Assembly (NCBI GenBank): GCA_046329575.1
Contig: JAXLUJ010000004.1
Location: 256,791-320,790, forward strand
From: UBA1941 sp046329575
Lineage (GTDB): Bacteria; Bacteroidota; Bacteroidia; Chitinophagales; LD1
Direction of reading: 5' to 3'
DNA length: 64,000 nucleotides
The notes beneath the pieces are model-generated. The model saw only the letters and a program-made list of their open reading frames with translations, made no database searches and was not told the DNA's origin. A program made the position numbers and the translations under genes. Shown in pieces: positions 34,595 to 43,403 of this stretch; position 1 is the stretch's first letter; each line of letters begins with the position of its first letter.

Positions 34595-35494
34595 ATGAAA
34601 AACATAACAGTTATTGGCGCAGGAACCATGGGCAACGGAATTGCTCATGTATTTGCGATGAACGGATTCTCTACCATTCTTGTTGATGTAAAACAAGAAG
34701 CCTTAGAAAAGGCTGTTGCTACTATTACAAAGAATTTAGACCGAATGGTGGTGAAAGGTGCAATTGATGAACAAAAGAAAAAAGATACCCTATTAAACCT
34801 TACTACATCCACTGATCTATCCATAGCTTGTAGTACCGCAGATGTGGTGGTAGAAGCGGCCACTGAAAATGTGGAACTCAAACTCAAAATCTTCAAACAA
34901 CTTGATGAAAACTGCCGTCCGGAAACTATTCTGGCTACAAATACCAGTTCTATTTCCATCACTCAGATTGGTGCGGTAACCAAACGTCCGGATAAGGTAA
35001 TTGGAATGCACTTCATGAATCCGGTTCCGGTAATGAAATTGGTAGAAATCATTCGAGGCTATGCTACGTCTGACGATACCACTGAATTGATCATGAATAT
35101 GTCGGAACAATTAGGAAAAACACCGGTAGAAGTAAATGATTATCCGGGTTTCGTAGCCAACCGGATTTTGATGCCTATGATTAATGAAGCGATTTATTCG
35201 CTTTATGAAGGTGTTGCCGGTGTGAAAGAAATAGATACAGTAATGAAATTAGGAATGGCGCATCCCATGGGCCCTTTGCAACTTGCCGATTTTATTGGGT
35301 TAGATGTTTGTTTGGCAATTTTACGGGTACTTTATGATGGATTTGGAAATCAGAAGTACGCTCCTTGTCCACTTTTAGTAAATATGGTTACTGCCGGCTA
35401 TCTTGGCGTAAAAAGCGGAGAAGGCTTTTATAAATATGAAAAGGACTCAAAAGAATTGAAGGTTTCACCAATAATTCTGAATCGTTTTGGATAA
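34595..35494 (+). CDS. hbd: 3-hydroxybutyryl-CoA dehydrogenase
   Basis: 299 residues. The N-terminal Rossmann domain has GAGTMGNGIAHVFAMNG (about 7-23). The catalytic His lies in GMHFMNPVPVMKLVEII (about 136-152), and the C-terminal helical domain has NDYPGFVANRILMPMINEA. It interconverts acetoacetyl-CoA and (S)-3-hydroxybutyryl-CoA with NAD(P). Length is full for the bacterial single-domain enzyme. The 3' end overlaps the TTG start of kdsB by 8 nt. Confidence 0.92.
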   Translation: MKNITVIGAGTMGNGIAHVFAMNGFSTILVDVKQEALEKAVATITKNLDRMVVKGAIDEQKKKDTLLNLTTSTDLSIACSTADVVVEAATENVELKLKIFKQLDENCRPETILATNTSSISITQIGAVTKRPDKVIGMHFMNPVPVMKLVEIIRGYATSDDTTELIMNMSEQLGKTPVEVNDYPGFVANRILMPMINEAIYSLYEGVAGVKEIDTVMKLGMAHPMGPLQLADFIGLDVCLAILRVLYDGFGNQKYAPCPLLVNMVTAGYLGVKSGEGFYKYEKDSKELKVSPIILNRFG

Positions 35495-36218
35495 ACCACG
35501 CATTCTTGCCGTAATTCCTTCACGATTTGGTTCTACCCGGTTCCCTGGAAAGCCATTGACTGTAATTGCCGGAAAAACAATGATCCGCAGAGTTTTTGAG
35601 CAAACCTGTTTGGCGAAAAAAATAGCCGATGTGATTGTAGCAACTGATGATGACAGAATACGGAATGAAGTTCTTTCCTTTGGTGGCAAGGTGGTGATGA
35701 CTTCAACAACTCACTTGAACGGAACCGAACGTTGCGCTGAGGTTGCAGAACAGTTGGGGCAAGATTTCGACATTATCCTCAATGTACAAGGAGACGAGCC
35801 TTTTATTCAGCCCGAACAAATCGACTTACTGGCCGGTATTTTTGAAAATGCTGAAGTTCAGATTGGAACCTTGGCCAAACCATGTTCTGATTTGCTTTTA
35901 CTTCAGCAGCCTTCAATAGTGAAAGTTACCCTTAACAGGGAAATGCAGGCGTTGTACTTCAGCCGTAGCCTTATCCCCTATGTTCGGGATGAAGCCCCCA
36001 CCTCTTTCTATAAACACATTGGGCTTTACGGTTATAAAAGGGACACACTCCTCAGCATAGTAAAATTACCCCCAAGTCCATTAGAACGCTCTGAAAACCT
36101 GGAACAATTGCGATGGTTGGAAAATGGTTATCGAATAGCAGTGGCTATAACCGAATCAGAGAGTATTTCTATTGATACACCCGAAGACTTGAAACGTATT
36201 CCTGAAAATTTCAGATAA
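35487..36218 (+). CDS. kdsB: CMP-KDO synthetase (3-deoxy-manno-octulosonate cytidylyltransferase)
   Basis: 243 residues. The N-terminal nucleotide-binding motif PSRFGSTRFPGKPL (about 11-24) and NVQGDEPFI (about 98-106) identify KdsB, which activates KDO for lipopolysaccharide inner core synthesis. The only start that keeps the whole N-terminus is the TTG at 35487, inside the end of the hbd gene (8-nt overlap); no ATG precedes the PSRFGSTR motif in frame. Expression probably relies on translational coupling with hbd, although the two functions are unrelated. Confidence 0.92.
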   Translation: MDKPRILAVIPSRFGSTRFPGKPLTVIAGKTMIRRVFEQTCLAKKIADVIVATDDDRIRNEVLSFGGKVVMTSTTHLNGTERCAEVAEQLGQDFDIILNVQGDEPFIQPEQIDLLAGIFENAEVQIGTLAKPCSDLLLLQQPSIVKVTLNREMQALYFSRSLIPYVRDEAPTSFYKHIGLYGYKRDTLLSIVKLPPSPLERSENLEQLRWLENGYRIAVAITESESISIDTPEDLKRIPENFR

Positions 36219-36268
36219 GAAATGGTTTACTCCTATATCTGCCCGCTAATGTTTAATTTGCCGATCGC

Positions 36269-37957
36269 ATGAGCTATAAAATATTTAGTCCTCAGGAGTA
36301 TCCGTTACCTCCGGTTATTGAAGATATTTCGCAATGGCCAATCGCTAAACTCACAGCCGATAAGGAAAACTTTTTGAGCGATGTGCAGGCGGCAGTACTG
36401 GAGAAAATTCTTCATCGGTATCCAACTACCGAATTACTAAAGGAGGAACTTTCAAAATTACTGTATCAGGAGCGGATTCGCCTCACGCAAACACCTTGGA
36501 AGGCCGATCCTAAAGACGAACGTCCCTTCTGGAATGGCATTAAAAGCAAAATCGTACAATTAGACGCAGCGCCCTCGGAAGAAGAGAAACGAAAACAGGA
36601 AGAAGCCATCATGGCATCAGTTCTGGAACGTTACAGCCGTGAAATACTCGGAACTTTCGACACCAAAATGTTCGGAATAGCACGTGGCATTTTACCTGTT
36701 TTCTTCGGTAGAATATTGAATGCCGCGCCTGGAAAATGGTTCAAAACAATTTCAGCAAATGCGAAGACCATTCACGAAAAGATACCCATAACAGGAGATG
36801 TAGAAAAAATCAGAAACCTTGCCAAGAAAGGAACGATTGTGGTGGTGCCTACACATTTTAGCAATATGGACTCCATCATGGTGGGTTGGGTACTTAATGA
36901 GGTGGGCCTTCCGGCTTTTACTTATGGAGCCGGATTGAATTTATTTTCAATCAAATTGCTTTCCTATTTCATGAACAATTTGGGCGCCTATAAAGTAGAT
37001 CGTCGTAAGAAGAATGGCATCTATTTGGAAACCCTTAAGACGTACAGCCGCGAGGCGATTCGGCGAGGCGCACACTCCATTTTTTTCCCGGGTGGAACCC
37101 GTTCCCGATCGGGGAAACTGGAAACTAAACTCAAACTTGGATTACTGGGAACGGCCATTGAAGCGCAGAAACTTCATTTCAAAAATTATACTGACGAAAC
37201 CGTTCCACGAATTTATGTGGTGCCGCTCATCATCAACTATCATTTTGTTCTTGAAGCGGAATCGCTTATCAACGATTATTTAAAGGAAACCGGAAAAGAA
37301 AAATTCATTCGGGAGAACGACAACTATTCCACTAGTTATAGAATGGCAAGATTCATACTGAAATTCCTTTCAGCGTCTTCCTCTCTTGCCATTTCTTTCG
37401 GAAATCCGATGGATATAATTGGGAATGAAGTGGACGAAGATGGGAACAGCAGGAATCATCTTGGGCAACATATTAATGTAAGGAATTACTTTCTGACCAA
37501 TGGAAAACTAACCGACGATCAACAGCGGGAAGAAGAATACACCAAAATGTTGGGCGATAAAATTGTGGAACAATACTATAGATTTAATGTGGCGTTGACC
37601 TCGCATCTGGTGTGTTTCTGCGCGTTTGAACTACTACGCAAAAAGTACCATGTGGATGTTTTTACATTGGTTCGAACACCTTTGGAAGATGTGCGCCTGA
37701 ATGCGCAGGACCTCATGGATGCGGTTGATCGAGTAAAGGAACAATTAAAAATATTGAACAAGAACAATGAAATTCTGATTTCTCCTGAAGTTCGTTTTTC
37801 AACAGATAAGGTAATTGAACATGGTCTGCGGAATATCAATATGTACCACGCCAATTCTCCGTTAGAGAAAGGTGCCGATGGCGATTACTATTCTGAAGAC
37901 CTGAAGTTGTTGTACTATTACCATAACCGATTAGACGGTTATCATTTGAAAATATAA
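36269..37957 (+). CDS. Glycerol-3-phosphate/lysophospholipid acyltransferase (PlsC/PlsB-like)
   Basis: 562 residues with no obvious transmembrane helix apart from moderately hydrophobic stretches. The acyltransferase motif I is PTHFSNMDS (about 193-201; HX4D pattern) and motif III is FFPGGTRSRSGKLETKLK (about 272-289). A long N-terminal region (1-180) and a C-terminal helical region resemble the larger PlsB-type enzymes rather than the 250-residue PlsC. It probably transfers a fatty acid to a glycerophosphate or lysophospholipid. Its 3' end is 5 nt from the convergent giant secreted protein gene. Confidence 0.85.
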   Translation: MSYKIFSPQEYPLPPVIEDISQWPIAKLTADKENFLSDVQAAVLEKILHRYPTTELLKEELSKLLYQERIRLTQTPWKADPKDERPFWNGIKSKIVQLDAAPSEEEKRKQEEAIMASVLERYSREILGTFDTKMFGIARGILPVFFGRILNAAPGKWFKTISANAKTIHEKIPITGDVEKIRNLAKKGTIVVVPTHFSNMDSIMVGWVLNEVGLPAFTYGAGLNLFSIKLLSYFMNNLGAYKVDRRKKNGIYLETLKTYSREAIRRGAHSIFFPGGTRSRSGKLETKLKLGLLGTAIEAQKLHFKNYTDETVPRIYVVPLIINYHFVLEAESLINDYLKETGKEKFIRENDNYSTSYRMARFILKFLSASSSLAISFGNPMDIIGNEVDEDGNSRNHLGQHINVRNYFLTNGKLTDDQQREEEYTKMLGDKIVEQYYRFNVALTSHLVCFCAFELLRKKYHVDVFTLVRTPLEDVRLNAQDLMDAVDRVKEQLKILNKNNEILISPEVRFSTDKVIEHGLRNINMYHANSPLEKGADGDYYSEDLKLLYYYHNRLDGYHLKI

Positions 37958-37962
37958 TGTAG

Positions 37963-40900
37963 CTATTTGAGCAAAGTAACTGTGCCTGTAAAACACTTTT
38001 GATCGGGAACTCCGGCCACACCAATACAGATGTAATAAAAAAGTACCTCCTGCTCCTGTTGTTTTCTGTTAATGCGGCCATCCCATCCCTCATGTACACT
38101 ATGCGTTTCAAATACCAATTCGCCCCATCGGTTATAGATACGCATGAGAAATGGATCGATATCGCATAGAGGAATGATATTGAAGGTGTCGTTCAGCCCG
38201 TCGCCATTGGCCGTAAGCGCATTGGGTAACGCAAATTTTTCCAGACACTCTGTTCCGCAATTCCTCAATTTCAGCATCACATCTTGGGCTATCCGGCACC
38301 TCCCGTTATCGGCAACTACAGTGAACGTATCAGGCTCATAAAAAACATGCGATGAAACGTGACCGGTATCAATCAAGCCGGGCCATATAAAATGAACAGA
38401 AGAATTTGTGGCATCAACCGATACAGTAACCACAGCACTATCGTGAGCAAAAACACAGATCGCATCTTTGTTGCTATTCACTGTAAAACCTGAAGGCAAT
38501 TTTTCTTCCGCAATAAAAACGGAATCGCGAAAGCTTCCACAAAAGTTAGACACTTCAGCCCAATACATACCTGCGGTATTCACCACTATCGAATCAGCGG
38601 TTTGTCCTGTTGACCAATTCGATTGCTGAGGCGATCTCACTATAATGGTATGTGCAGAGCAATAGAAGGAATCCGGACCGATAGAAAATGGCATAGGCGT
38701 TTGCTGATAGTTTATATGAATGGAATCAACCACCACACAGCCATTTCGTCTTACCGTAACAAAAACCGGGTTTAGAGGTTGCTGTGATATATGAATGCTG
38801 GAATCAACGCTACCAGTGCTCCAAATAAATGTAGCGCTATCTACGGGCACGCTTAAATCAATGGTAGCCTGATTACAAAGTACGGTGTCGTTCCCAAGGT
38901 CGAAGGCAGGAAAATAGTGCAACGTTAATGCAACACTATCCCTAACAGAATTACAAGCACCCGCAACTTCGGCCCAATAAACGCCGGCGCCGGTAGCAAC
39001 AATCTGACTGCCTATTGCACCTGTAGACCAATGTGCAGTGGAATAAGGCGTTGTTAATATTCGTGCAAAATTACCGCACAAAATCGTGTCATTACCCAAA
39101 CTAAATTTGATGCTGTCTTCTACCACTATCAATTGCTCTGCACTGTCTACACAATTTTGAAGAAATGCTTTTAGTTTTATGAGGTAGGTTCCCGGCTGAG
39201 TGTAAATTACACTCGTATCCTTTTGAGTTCCCAAATTCAATCCATTCGCCAACCAAATATAATTGGTGGCATTGGTAGATTGATTGATTAAGTGAACAGA
39301 GTTTCCTTTGCAAATCGGGTTTGGTAATGCATTGAATGCCGCATGTACGCCGCAGGAGGTGGCGCATGTATCCCGAACATTTACCGAAAAACTTCGGCTG
39401 ATGCCGCAACTGTCATACACAATCATGGTGTACAAACCGGGCACAATTCCAGGATAAATACCGCTGTTGGTATTGATGGTAACAGGCGGTTGACCCTGAA
39501 TTTCTAAGGTGTACGGAACACTGCCACCAAAAATCTGAAAGGGAATATTAGCCGCGTTTTGTCCGCAAACCTTTACTTCAGTTGCCTTTAGATACGGAAT
39601 CGTGGAATTTGTAGCGTATGTAATAACCGTGTCAATCGGGCAAATACTATCAAAACCTGCCGGAAGGAGTCCAAAATTGGACGGCGATTTATAGAACATT
39701 CGCGCTACTACTTCTCCTGTATCAGATAGTGGAAATACACCGCTGGCATTGCCTGCTATAACCATCCCATTTTTCACTAATTCATAGCGGTAACCAAAAC
39801 TACTGGTACAGCCTCCCTGATTGATGGTAGAAGCATACAAAACTGCCTGGCCCAAACAATTTACAGTAGTTGTAACATTGAGTTTTGGCGTGATTATAGG
39901 CGGTAACGTTAGAGGGAATGAACATCCGCTATCTGAAACATATGTATAAATTCCCGGAGGAATATCATTGTACAGGATGAGATTACTATCCGGAAATTCA
40001 GGATAAACGATGCCTGAATTGCTATGCAAACTCCAACTTTCACTGAATTTTGTACCACCCTGAAAAATGTCATAAACGTTGGCACAGGTCGCATTGTGCG
40101 TGGGTACATAGCAAAAACCTACTGGCTTGGGTAGTACTATTTGAGTAGTGTCGTTCGGACATCCTGAAGAATCAGGGTGAAGGATTACGGTGTAAACACC
40201 GTTGGGTAAATTTGCAAAATATCCGATGGTATCCCGCTGCAATAAAACATGGTTACTGTTATAAAGTTCCCAGTGAACAAACGGAACGCTATCGGGCTGG
40301 GTAACCGCCTGATAATCATTACAAGATTGGGCATTCACTAAAGCTGTAATATAGGGAGAATGTAACGTAACGCTATCCCAATAGTCAACACCGTAATCAT
40401 TAGTATAGTGAAGCAGTTGCGGTACTTCCGGCGGAATATGATAGAACATATCGGCAGGTAATTGGGAAGGCGAACTGATAACTACTGATTGTAAAGGAGT
40501 GCAGGTGGTACAAGTAACCGTTAGGGGCAACTGCCATTCCGGCGTTAAGTTTTCCATTGAAATGATACTATCGAAGTGGCAGAAATGACTACCTCCGCCT
40601 GATCCGGTACCGGTACCGGTAATTATTATGGGAGGTCCACCACCAGTACCGAACACCTGCCTATTGTTGCAGGATGCCTGATAATTAAAAGTATGGCCAC
40701 AAGAATCACTTATGGTAAAAGTATAGATACCACCTGAAAGGCTATCTATTGATAAAACCTGATTATGGGTAGTAAGGTTGTGCCCCATTCCTATAACAGA
40801 ATATGGTGGTACACCCCCATAAAAGAAAAAATTGATGGTGGCAAATCCGCATTTGGAAATTACATATAATCCAAAGTCGTTGCAGCCGTCAATATTCTTC

Positions 40901-41652
40901 GAATTTAAATTGCAGGCGTCGGTTACTGTAACAGTATCCATATTGCAACTTCTCGGATAAACAAATACGCCATTATTATTACTCAGATGGGTTACGCCAT
41001 TGGTAAAGCTGTAGTTGTAAGGAGGAACGCCGGAGTTGCCGGTGGCAATGAGTGTATCAGGACCACTCCCCGGACCTTTATGACACGATAAACTAACTGA
41101 TGGTGCAACCGGAGCAATCGTAATTTTCAATGTCGTAAAAATGTTTCCGCATGCATCGCGCATGCGCAGCCAAAAATCACCTCCACAAACATTACAGAAA
41201 TCAGGTGAGCTTTGATAAGCGCTAAATCCTGTAGATTGACTAACCGACGAAATAGCATATTGGTAAGGAGGTAAACCTTGAGTTCCTTGCGCGGAAAGGC
41301 AGTTGCCACTGTAAGTGTAATTCAGAATAGGAAACTGATAGGAGCCCGAAACCGTTGCGGTGGTCTGAGCTACTCCTCCATTCGCATCAGTTACCTGAAC
41401 TGTATACGTACCCGCAGGAATTGCTTGAAATAAGCTTACCCCGGTAATCAGTTGGATCGGATAAGTAATGCTGGGATAAGCAGGTCCATTGGTAATACTA
41501 AAGGTATACGGTGGAGTGCCTCCATTTCCTGCAACCTGAATGGTGCCGTCATTAAAACAAATACTAGCCGTAGTGTTGGTAACGGAAATTGAGGGCTGTG
41601 CAATTGCCGCAATAGCGAATAGCAACAATACGATTGTAAATGAACGTTTCAT
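37963..41652 (-). CDS. Large surface protein with SprB-like/PKD repeats and type B T9SS sorting domain
   Basis: 1229 residues with a signal peptide (MKRSFTIVLLLFAIAAIAQ). Several repeats of about 90 residues follow with the pattern GGTPPYTFSITNG...YTVQVTDANG, as in the SprB-repeat family. A PKD-like domain lies around 790-870 (NATNYIWLANGLNLGTQ). The C-terminal 90 residues are the CHU_C/gliding-associated type B sorting domain: LPNALTANGDGLNDTFNI, then MRIYNRWGELVFET and WDGR. Type IX secretion should place it on the cell surface, where it could act in adhesion or gliding. Many cysteines are spread over the middle of the protein. No enzyme motif was seen. Confidence 0.9.
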   Translation of the reverse strand: MKRSFTIVLLLFAIAAIAQPSISVTNTTASICFNDGTIQVAGNGGTPPYTFSITNGPAYPSITYPIQLITGVSLFQAIPAGTYTVQVTDANGGVAQTTATVSGSYQFPILNYTYSGNCLSAQGTQGLPPYQYAISSVSQSTGFSAYQSSPDFCNVCGGDFWLRMRDACGNIFTTLKITIAPVAPSVSLSCHKGPGSGPDTLIATGNSGVPPYNYSFTNGVTHLSNNNGVFVYPRSCNMDTVTVTDACNLNSKNIDGCNDFGLYVISKCGFATINFFFYGGVPPYSVIGMGHNLTTHNQVLSIDSLSGGIYTFTISDSCGHTFNYQASCNNRQVFGTGGGPPIIITGTGTGSGGGSHFCHFDSIISMENLTPEWQLPLTVTCTTCTPLQSVVISSPSQLPADMFYHIPPEVPQLLHYTNDYGVDYWDSVTLHSPYITALVNAQSCNDYQAVTQPDSVPFVHWELYNSNHVLLQRDTIGYFANLPNGVYTVILHPDSSGCPNDTTQIVLPKPVGFCYVPTHNATCANVYDIFQGGTKFSESWSLHSNSGIVYPEFPDSNLILYNDIPPGIYTYVSDSGCSFPLTLPPIITPKLNVTTTVNCLGQAVLYASTINQGGCTSSFGYRYELVKNGMVIAGNASGVFPLSDTGEVVARMFYKSPSNFGLLPAGFDSICPIDTVITYATNSTIPYLKATEVKVCGQNAANIPFQIFGGSVPYTLEIQGQPPVTINTNSGIYPGIVPGLYTMIVYDSCGISRSFSVNVRDTCATSCGVHAAFNALPNPICKGNSVHLINQSTNATNYIWLANGLNLGTQKDTSVIYTQPGTYLIKLKAFLQNCVDSAEQLIVVEDSIKFSLGNDTILCGNFARILTTPYSTAHWSTGAIGSQIVATGAGVYWAEVAGACNSVRDSVALTLHYFPAFDLGNDTVLCNQATIDLSVPVDSATFIWSTGSVDSSIHISQQPLNPVFVTVRRNGCVVVDSIHINYQQTPMPFSIGPDSFYCSAHTIIVRSPQQSNWSTGQTADSIVVNTAGMYWAEVSNFCGSFRDSVFIAEEKLPSGFTVNSNKDAICVFAHDSAVVTVSVDATNSSVHFIWPGLIDTGHVSSHVFYEPDTFTVVADNGRCRIAQDVMLKLRNCGTECLEKFALPNALTANGDGLNDTFNIIPLCDIDPFLMRIYNRWGELVFETHSVHEGWDGRINRKQQEQEVLFYYICIGVAGVPDQKCFTGTVTLLK

Positions 41653-41782
41653 AAGTGGTTAACTAAGTTCCTAAAGTTTTGGGAAACTGAAAAATAGGCA
41701 ATTGGTAGCATCTTTCTTGCATTTCAATTTGACCGTAAAAATAACGCCTTCACAAAAAGGGTTTTCACTACTTTCGCGCTCC

Positions 41783-42712
41783 ATGTCAAACAAAATACAC
41801 TGCCTGATTATTGGTTCCGGCCCGGCCGGATATACTGCTGCCATTTATGCTGCCCGTGCCGGGCTAAAGCCGGTGATGTACACCGGATTGCAACAGGGTG
41901 GCCAGTTAATGAATACTACTGATGTAGAAAATTATCCGGGCTACCCTAACGGAATCATGGGTCCGGAAATGATGGAAGATTTTAAGAAGCAAGCCGAACG
42001 TTTTGGAACCGACATCCGATTTGGCATGGCTACCAAAGTTGATTTTAGTGACTCTAAAAACCTGAAGGTGTGGATTGATGACACTAATGAGATTTATGCA
42101 GATAGCGTAATACTGGCTACCGGAGCTGAAGCCAAATGGTTAGGCCTGGCAAGCGAACAACGCCTAAATGGCTCGGGAGTGAGCGCCTGCGCGGTATGCG
42201 ATGGTTTTTTTTACAAAAATCAGGAAGTGGCACTAGTTGGGGCCGGTGATACGGCCTGTGAGGAAGCCATATACCTTTCAAAAATCTGCAGTACGGTACA
42301 CATGATTGTTCGGCGCGACGTGATGAGGGCGTCTATCATTATGCAACAGCGCGTAAAGCAAACTCCGAATATCAAAATCTATTGGAACAGCCAAACCGAC
42401 GAAGTTCTTGGAGAAACCGGTGTAGAAGGAGTACGTATTCACAACACTTCTACCAACGAAAAAGTAGAAATTCCGATCAAAGGATTTTTTGTGGCTATTG
42501 GTCATAAACCTAATAGTGAACCGTTTAAGGACTATTTAGATTTAGACGAGGCCGGCTATGTGAAAACCATTCCGGGCACGGCTAAAACAAAGGTTCCCGG
42601 CGTGTTCGCCTGCGGCGATCTGCAAGACAATGTCTATCGGCAGGCTATTACTGCCGCCGGAACCGGCTGCATGGCAGCTCTAGAGGCCGAGCGTTATCTT
42701 TCGGCCTTATAG
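41783..42712 (+). CDS. trxB: Thioredoxin-disulfide reductase
   Basis: 309 residues from the ATG at 41783; the longer frame from a TTG at 41702 adds 27 non-family residues and is rejected. FAD motif IIGSGPAGYTAAIYAARAG (9-27), redox centre CAVC (136-139, where most TrxB have CATC), NADPH motif GAGDTACEEA (153-162), and the C-terminal FAD motif VFACGDLQD. It reduces thioredoxin with NADPH. It sits immediately upstream of rplL, a place normally held by rplJ. Confidence 0.94.
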   Translation: MSNKIHCLIIGSGPAGYTAAIYAARAGLKPVMYTGLQQGGQLMNTTDVENYPGYPNGIMGPEMMEDFKKQAERFGTDIRFGMATKVDFSDSKNLKVWIDDTNEIYADSVILATGAEAKWLGLASEQRLNGSGVSACAVCDGFFYKNQEVALVGAGDTACEEAIYLSKICSTVHMIVRRDVMRASIIMQQRVKQTPNIKIYWNSQTDEVLGETGVEGVRIHNTSTNEKVEIPIKGFFVAIGHKPNSEPFKDYLDLDEAGYVKTIPGTAKTKVPGVFACGDLQDNVYRQAITAAGTGCMAALEAERYLSAL

Positions 42713-42740
42713 AACGCCTTCTAAAGTCTTTAAAATTTTC

Positions 42741-42771
42741 TTTGGATTTTCCCAAAATGTGATTACATTTG
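42741..42771 (+). promoter_or_regulatory. Putative promoter of rplL-rpoB
   Basis: TTTG (42741-42744) and TACATTTG (42764-42771) match the Bacteroidota consensus exactly, with a 19-nt spacer. The transcript would start near 42778, leaving about 64 nt of leader before rplL. This fits transcription that starts at rplL rather than reading through from rplJ. Confidence 0.7.
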
Positions 42772-42773
42772 CA

Positions 42774-42805
42774 GTCCGTTTTCCGAAAGGGCTTCCACAA
42801 CGGAC
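42774..42805 (+). promoter_or_regulatory. Leader hairpin upstream of rplL
   Basis: GTCCGTT (42774-42780) and AACGGAC (42799-42805) form a perfect 7-bp stem around an 18-nt loop containing CCGAAAGGGC. It falls at the predicted 5' end of the rplL transcript. It could stabilise the mRNA or bind a ribosomal protein; no similarity to the E. coli L10 leader is claimed. Confidence 0.4.
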
Positions 42806-42841
42806 ATTTATTCATAAGTAATAACCAATAAAAAAGTAACA

Positions 42842-43219
42842 ATGGCTGATTTGAAAAATCTTGCTGAAACGCTTGTAAACCTCACTGTAAAGGATGTAAA
42901 CGAGCTGGCTAATATTCTGAAAAACGACTATGGTATCGAACCAGCTGCTGCTGCAGTTGCCGTTGCCGCAGGTCCTGCAGGTGGAGGTGCTGCTGCTGCT
43001 GCCGAAAAAACTGAATTCGACGTTATTCTGAAAAGCGCAGGTGCTCAGAAATTGAACGTTGTTAAAGTGGTAAAAGATCTGACTGGTCTGGGCTTGAAAG
43101 AAGCGAAAGACCTGGTTGATGGCGCTCCAAAACCAGTTAAAGAAAAAGCAGACAAAGCTACTGCTGAAGATTTGAAAAAGAAATTGGAAGAAGCAGGAGC
43201 TGAAGTTGAAATTAAGTAA
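42842..43219 (+). CDS. rplL: 50S ribosomal protein L7/L12
   Basis: 125 residues. An N-terminal dimerisation domain is followed by an Ala/Gly hinge (about 36-58, AAAAVAVAAGPAGGGAAAAA). The C-terminal domain has EFDVILKSAGAQKLNVVKVVK and GLGLKEAKDLVDGAPKPVKE, the factor-binding surface. The gene is complete. Upstream is trxB, not rplJ, which encodes the L10 partner and normally precedes rplL. Confidence 0.98.
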   Translation: MADLKNLAETLVNLTVKDVNELANILKNDYGIEPAAAAVAVAAGPAGGGAAAAAEKTEFDVILKSAGAQKLNVVKVVKDLTGLGLKEAKDLVDGAPKPVKEKADKATAEDLKKKLEEAGAEVEIK

Positions 43220-43240
43220 TCTACTTACAGCGAACTAAGT

Positions 43241-43288
43241 TTTAAGGCATGTTGGGCAAAAAACCCGGCGTGCCTTAAACTGTTTTTT
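43241..43288 (+). terminator. Attenuator-like hairpin between rplL and rpoB
   Basis: TTTAAGGCATG (43241-43251) pairs with CGTGCCTTAAA (43269-43279) with one G-T wobble, and GGG/CCC pairs extend the stem inward around AAAAAA. The run of six T at 43283-43288 follows. This has the form of an intrinsic terminator within the operon and could lower rpoB expression relative to rplL. Confidence 0.7.
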
Positions 43289-43311
43289 AAAGGTGCTACT
43301 TTTAAAAACAG
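43280..43311 (+). repeat. Second, overlapping hairpin in the rplL-rpoB spacer
   Basis: CTGTTTTTTAAAG (43280-43292) and CTTTTAAAAACAG (43299-43311) are near-perfect reverse complements differing by one T. Its left arm contains the T run of the preceding hairpin, so pairing here would hide that run. The two structures could compete or act as an RNase processing site. Confidence 0.5.
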
Positions 43312-43403
43312 TTAAACGGAATGGCTTAGACTCGTAAAACCCTCACTCCTAATACATTCCGGGCTCGTGAGAACTTTATCGAACAATATAAATACACTTC
43401 TCC

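Noticed and set aside
40600..40625. Tandem GGTACC-like repeats
   Set aside because: They encode a short Gly-Thr run within the type B sorted protein and show no wider repeat structure.
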